From positions 394-11,268 of the forward strand of contig DCPV01000103.1 in NCBI GenBank assembly GCA_002323775.1: DNA of 10,875 bases. Reading direction: 5' to 3'. Below, piece by piece: positions 7,497-10,875 of the stretch. Each line of letters begins with the position of its first letter. The stretch's first letter is position 1. Position numbers and translations under genes: made by a program. The notes beneath the pieces are model-generated. The model made no database searches and was not told the DNA's origin. It was given only the letters and a program-made list of their open reading frames with translations. The stretch comes from Firmicutes bacterium UBA1535 (lineage in GTDB: Bacteria; Bacillota; Clostridia; Tissierellales; Sedimentibacteraceae).

Positions 7497-7531
7497 AAAA
7501 GAGCTGTAACGTTACCATTTACAACTCTTTT
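7497..7531 (-). terminator. Rho-independent terminator after the MFS transporter gene
   Basis: The minus-strand RNA pairs AAAAGAGUUGUAA (7531-7519) with UUACAGCUCUUUU (7509-7497), 13 pairs with one U-G wobble, over a 9-base loop. Seven Us run from 7500 to 7494. The stem starts about 80 bases after the MFS stop codon. A weaker GATGC/GCATC pair (7559-7578) lies in between without a U run. Confidence 0.8.
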
Positions 7532-7610
7532 AAAATTTTTACATTTTCTTAATAAATTGATGCTTAAATTTTGGCATCTTAGCCTTATATGTTCTATTTA
7601 TTAATATATA

Positions 7611-8876
7611 TTAATCATCTAGCTCCTGTGCTTCTCTCATGATTTCTTCATTATCTATCTCCACTTCTCCATGCTTTGCCATTGATATGCAAACAAGGGC
7701 AATAGCAAAGGCTATTACTGCATATATGAAAACATGAGCATAGTTTTTAGTTATATCATGTACAAGTCCAAACAATGGAGGACTTATAATATTTGATGAA
7801 GCAGAAAAGAAATAATAATATCCTGTATAAGTACCAATTCTTGAGCTTTTTGCTATTTCTAAAACCATTGGGAGTGAATTTATATTAACCAACGCCCAGC
7901 AAAGACCCGCCAAAACTAACAATATTCTTACCATGTTGATATTATTAGTAAATAGTTGCAGAGCAAAAAGGATTATTATCCCAACGAGACCTGTCATAAT
8001 AGTTTTCTTTCTTCCAAATTTAGTACCAATCATACCAGCAGGTATTGCTCCGACTACTAAAGCAAGTGAGAAAAATGCCAAGGTCATGCTTGCAGTTCCT
8101 TTGCTTACTCCTAAAACATTTGTAGCATACAGAGTAAAGTATGTTTCCACTGCATTATAACCTATAAACCAAAAAAATATTGCAAGAAGTATGAATAACA
8201 AGCTTTTATTTATACTCTTTTTATCTGCGCCTTCTTCTGCCTTTTCTTTTTCTTCAAGCTTTTCTCTTTCTTCCTTAGTCATTATGGCAGGCTCTCTTAC
8301 AAATAGATATAATAGTGCCCAAGCCATTATCATTACTACACCTGAAAACATAAATGGAGCTTTCATTCCAAATGAATTAATTAATATCCCACCTAATAAG
8401 AATGCAAGAACTCCTCCTACTCCTCCCATAAGGTTTATAACACCATTTGCCTTTGAACGAAGCGGCGAAGGCGTAACATCAGGCATAAGTGCGATAACCG
8501 GCGAACGCCATGTGCTCATAATAAAATTAAATAGTATTACTACTGCCATAAGAGCTATTAGTCCAGTGGTCCATGGTATAAAAGTAAATAGTATTGCACA
8601 AATAGGTATTCCAACTAATATGTAAGGAAGTCTTCTTCCAAATCTAGTATTAGTTTTGTCACTCATAGCTCCAAACAAAGGCTGAAATATAACTGCAAAC
8701 ACATTATCAATAGCCATTATCATTCCAAGTACAAAGGTTGATAATCCATACCCTTCCAAAATCAGCGGTACATTAGCATTATACACAGACCAAGCTAAAG
8801 ATGAAGCAAAAAAACCAAATCCAATTAAAAAGGTTTTTTTGTAGTCTAATTTTAATTCTTTACTTCTTGTAGACAT
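7611..8876 (-). CDS. MFS transporter, SLC45/GPH-like sugar cation symporter type
   Basis: A 421-residue permease with about 12 hydrophobic helices in two six-helix halves, split by a charged cytoplasmic loop (about 195-225, rich in Glu and Lys). Motif A between helices 2 and 3 reads SDKTNTRFGRR (72-82) and recurs in the second half as TKFGRKK. The segment MPDVTPSPLRSKANG (131-145) is typical of the SLC45-like/GPH sugar symporters, so a disaccharide or other carbohydrate substrate coupled to a cation is a reasonable guess; the sequence does not reveal which. ATG 8876 is preceded by GGAGGG at 5-6 bases, a strong ribosome site. The gene stands alone between its own promoter and terminator. The upstream catabolic pair has no sugar enzyme, so a link with it is only positional. 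Confidence 0.88.
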   Translation of the reverse strand: MSTRSKELKLDYKKTFLIGFGFFASSLAWSVYNANVPLILEGYGLSTFVLGMIMAIDNVFAVIFQPLFGAMSDKTNTRFGRRLPYILVGIPICAILFTFIPWTTGLIALMAVVILFNFIMSTWRSPVIALMPDVTPSPLRSKANGVINLMGGVGGVLAFLLGGILINSFGMKAPFMFSGVVMIMAWALLYLFVREPAIMTKEEREKLEEKEKAEEGADKKSINKSLLFILLAIFFWFIGYNAVETYFTLYATNVLGVSKGTASMTLAFFSLALVVGAIPAGMIGTKFGRKKTIMTGLVGIIILFALQLFTNNINMVRILLVLAGLCWALVNINSLPMVLEIAKSSRIGTYTGYYYFFSASSNIISPPLFGLVHDITKNYAHVFIYAVIAFAIALVCISMAKHGEVEIDNEEIMREAQELDD

Positions 8877-8917
8877 TGTTGCCCTCCATATATTAAATTT
8901 TGTTTAACCTTTATTTC

Positions 8918-8946
8918 ATTATACAATAATTTATAATCAAAGACAA
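8918..8946 (-). promoter_or_regulatory. Promoter of the MFS transporter gene
   Basis: On the minus strand: -35 TTGTCT (8946-8941), exactly 17 bases, then a perfect -10 TATAAT (8923-8918), 42 bases before the ATG. The large inverted repeat at 8949-8989 ends two bases upstream of the -35. Confidence 0.65.
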
Positions 8947-8948
8947 GA

Positions 8949-8989
8949 GGACGTTTCAATTGTCAAATTGCCAAACAATCAAAACGTCC
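8949..8989 (-). terminator. Long hairpin ending the dehydrogenase unit, abutting the MFS promoter
   Basis: The minus-strand arms GGACGTTTTGATTGT (8989-8975) and ACAATTGAAACGTCC (8963-8949) form 15 pairs (two G-U) around an 11-base loop. They start about 18 bases after the dehydrogenase stop. The trailing sequence TCTTGTCTTT is only moderately U-rich, so termination may be incomplete. The same inverted repeat could be an operator for the adjoining promoter. Confidence 0.6.
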
Positions 8990-9007
8990 CTGTTCACACC
9001 TACAAAC

Positions 9008-10066
9008 TTAGGCAATAATCTTATTATTAATTATATTTTTAAAATCTATTATACTTTCATTTCTTCCATTTTTATAAAAGTCATAATCATACAGCATACT
9101 TGCGAGCTTTATAATAGTATCAATTGCTTTATTTTCCACGCCAAGCTCTCTTGCTAATATTGATAGTGGCACAAGCCCTGTCCCTATATCCTCATAAATA
9201 TATCTTGTGTGAATTGTGTATGGAGCTAAAACCTGCGTATATGCAGCATTATTTTGCAATGCTTCATATAAAGTTCTCCCCTCAGTTTTATACACATGAT
9301 GCAGCCATTCAACTGCTGATTTTACATTAATACCCAAAGCCTTTGCTATAGCTACTCTTTCACTATCGATTTTCTCTAAAAACGAAGCAACTGCTGGAGA
9401 TATACCCTGCTGATAATGTAAAAAGGTTGATTGTTCTTCAATTCGTGCGATATTAAGTATTACAGGAACTGGGTGAAATATTACCCCAAGATTTGATAAT
9501 CCTGTCTCGAGTGTCGAGCTTGTTGGAACTATGACATCGTAAAACTTGCTTAATAAATCACATACCATTTGTGTGTGATTCGGATTGTGAGCAGCAACAT
9601 GAAGCTCCTTTTTAAGTGAGAATACTCTGCAAAGCCCGTTTTTAACAAGCCTGCAAGTGTATATCAATGTATCGGCTTCTGCAATTATAACGTCTGCCTT
9701 GAGTCCGTTTCTTTTTAATGTTTCTTTAAAATAATAAGTTCCTAATGTTCTTCCAGGATTTAATAATATAATCTGACCGTCTTTTAAAAACGGAGCTATT
9801 TGCTCAGCTATATCACCATGAGCATTTGCAGGAGTTGCAACCATTATAAGACTTGCTCCTCTGACTGCCTGTGCGATATTGCTTGTTAATTCATTTATTT
9901 TTTCTTTAAAGCTGTAATATCCAATTAACTCGATACCGCCATTTTGCTCGATTTCATGCAAAACTCTTGGATTTCTATTATATAATGAAACCTTACAGTC
10001 CCTGTGAGTAAAATAGGACGCAAAGGCTTGACCGCCGTTACCAGCACCAATTACAGTAACCTTCAT
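9008..10066 (-). CDS. Octopine/nopaline dehydrogenase family protein
   Basis: A 352-residue NAD(P)-dependent dehydrogenase. The N-terminal Rossmann fold starts at residue 1 with VTVIGAGNGGQAFA (GAGNGG at 7-12), the signature of the opine dehydrogenase family. MVATPANAH (75-83) lies at the end of the nucleotide fold. The all-helical C-terminal domain has SNLGVIFHP with His198 at the position of the family's catalytic His, and RYIYEDIGTGLVP (288-300), a conserved family block. Classical members reductively condense an amino acid with a 2-oxo acid to an N-(1-carboxyalkyl) amino acid, or the reverse. Many bacterial homologues have unknown substrates, so 'octopine' should not be taken literally. 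ATG 10066 follows GGAGGTG at 4-5 bases, a near-perfect ribosome site. The upstream gene ends 15 bases earlier, implying an operon and a related substrate. Confidence 0.9.
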   Translation of the reverse strand: MKVTVIGAGNGGQAFASYFTHRDCKVSLYNRNPRVLHEIEQNGGIELIGYYSFKEKINELTSNIAQAVRGASLIMVATPANAHGDIAEQIAPFLKDGQIILLNPGRTLGTYYFKETLKRNGLKADVIIAEADTLIYTCRLVKNGLCRVFSLKKELHVAAHNPNHTQMVCDLLSKFYDVIVPTSSTLETGLSNLGVIFHPVPVILNIARIEEQSTFLHYQQGISPAVASFLEKIDSERVAIAKALGINVKSAVEWLHHVYKTEGRTLYEALQNNAAYTQVLAPYTIHTRYIYEDIGTGLVPLSILARELGVENKAIDTIIKLASMLYDYDFYKNGRNESIIDFKNIINNKIIA

Positions 10067-10081
10067 AATACACCTCCGTTA

Positions 10082-10875
10082 TCATTTGATTAGATTTCCA
10101 TTTTTTCTCAATTCTTCAATTCGTTCTTTTTCGCTTAATTCCTTCATTTCTTCCTCAGAAAAAGCGACACATTTTCCGTCTACGACTCTTGTTGTCAAAA
10201 TACCTCTAAATTTCTCGTTTTTTACAATATGCGGAGCGTCTATGATACCTCTTTTAATACAGTCTGCCAAAACAAAGGCATCTGATAGAGGGTCTTTATA
10301 ATCCTTATAAAAATCACGAATAAATTCTTCTAAATAACGAACCTCAGAAATTAAGCTTTCTTTTCTATTGACAATTTCTTCATTTTTAGATAAATCTATA
10401 TTATCATTGACTAAATTTCTGATTACTCCTCTGACTATTTTACAGCTTTCAACAATATTGTCAGGACTTGCTGCATGCTCTGCCTCATTAAAGCCCACTA
10501 CATGAACAATATGAGGTTTAATATTCATAGCTAAAAATGTAGTGGCAGCTAATTGCCCCTTTGCAATATCAAGGTCTGGAGATAAATAATTCAATCCTGC
10601 TCTTACCTGTCTATATATCTTAAAATTATCATCAGCTAATTCCTCAACTAATTCAACCATAGCCATTACTCTTGCTAAATCCATTGAAAAAGCAAGTGTG
10701 TTAGGAGTATTAAACATATATTGTGCTATATAATTCTTAACTCCATATTTTTTAGCGTTATATGCAGATACATAAGCCATAAATACAGACATAACATCAT
10801 GCGCATCTCTTAAAGACCAATGATGTGGCTCATTAATTTCTACTGCTATATTTCTATCTGCATGGTATTTAATGA
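10082..10875 (-). CDS. Partial C-terminal part of a possible glutamate-mutase-E-like TIM-barrel enzyme
   Basis: The last 263 codons of a gene whose 5' end lies beyond the right edge. The in-frame ATG at 10792 is internal: the frame stays open to 10875 through NEPHHWSLRDAH, and no ribosome site precedes it. I do not recognise the family with certainty. Visible blocks are GVKNYIAQYMFNTP, YRQVRAGLNYLSPD, GQLAATTFLAMNIKPHIVHV, NEAEHAASPDNIVESC and, near the end, RGIIDAPHI followed by TRVVDGKCVAF. The order and spacing of these blocks recall the C-terminal half of methylaspartate (glutamate) mutase subunit E, a cobalamin-dependent TIM barrel, by eye and from memory only. The last 30 residues are a charged helix. 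Position right before an opine-dehydrogenase-type gene supports an amino-acid-related role. Alternatives are another TIM-barrel lyase or mutase. Confidence 0.75.
   Translation of the reverse strand, partial: IKYHADRNIAVEINEPHHWSLRDAHDVMSVFMAYVSAYNAKKYGVKNYIAQYMFNTPNTLAFSMDLARVMAMVELVEELADDNFKIYRQVRAGLNYLSPDLDIAKGQLAATTFLAMNIKPHIVHVVGFNEAEHAASPDNIVESCKIVRGVIRNLVNDNIDLSKNEEIVNRKESLISEVRYLEEFIRDFYKDYKDPLSDAFVLADCIKRGIIDAPHIVKNEKFRGILTTRVVDGKCVAFSEEEMKELSEKERIEELRKNGNLIK

Noticed and set aside
7539..7577. 12-residue basic ORF (MPKFKHQFIKKM) with AAGG upstream, between the MFS stop and its terminator
   Set aside because: Too short to support, in AT-rich untranslated sequence where such ORFs arise by chance.
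8960..9157. 65-codon plus-strand ORF over the long hairpin
   Set aside because: Starts in the hairpin and runs antisense to the dehydrogenase 3' end; no ribosome site or domain.
10082..10792. Treating ATG 10792 as the true start of the right-edge gene
   Set aside because: The frame stays open with protein-like sequence to the window edge and no ribosome site precedes this ATG.
1..10875. Mobile elements, CRISPR arrays, tRNA or rRNA genes
   Set aside because: No transposase or integrase, no regularly spaced repeats and no tRNA-like cloverleaf seen; intergenic regions are short and explained by promoters and terminators.

Overview
The window is AT-rich with low-GC codon use (many AAA, ATA and AAT codons), GGAGG-type Shine-Dalgarno sites and short U-tailed terminators. 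Its genes include a Csp-like subtilase pair, a second EF-G-like GTPase, a bactofilin next to an M23 peptidase, and what looks like an amino-acid catabolism pair. Together these suggest an anaerobic, probably spore-forming member of the Clostridia. No rRNA, tRNA, CRISPR array, insertion sequence or integrase was seen. It reads as an ordinary chromosomal segment, and every convincing gene lies on the minus strand, so the reading order is right to left.

Right edge (10875 to 9008): the 3' end of a protein with no firm family assignment, whose layout recalls the TIM-barrel E subunit of cobalamin-dependent glutamate mutase. It is followed 15 bases later by an octopine/nopaline-dehydrogenase-family enzyme with a near-perfect ribosome binding site. 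The spacing suggests one transcription unit and a shared metabolic role. A large hairpin (8949-8989) closes this unit and sits directly against the -35 box of the next gene.

9000 to 7490: a single-gene unit for a 12-helix MFS transporter with SLC45/GPH-like sugar-transporter motifs, with its own promoter and a strong terminator.

7445 to 5730: an envelope-morphogenesis pair. A membrane-anchored coiled-coil M23 endopeptidase is followed by a bactofilin. Two tandem sigma-A-like promoters precede the pair, and a terminator-like structure lies between the two genes, which may set their ratio. Bactofilin scaffolds are known to position M23 peptidases in other bacteria.

5680 to 3487: an EF-G paralogue with its own promoter and terminator. 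It has non-canonical residues at the position of the catalytic His and in the guanine-specificity motif.

3430 to 1: two overlapping, paralogous S8 serine peptidases of the Csp-like type. Both have intact catalytic residues and no signal peptide. The second runs off the left edge of the window.
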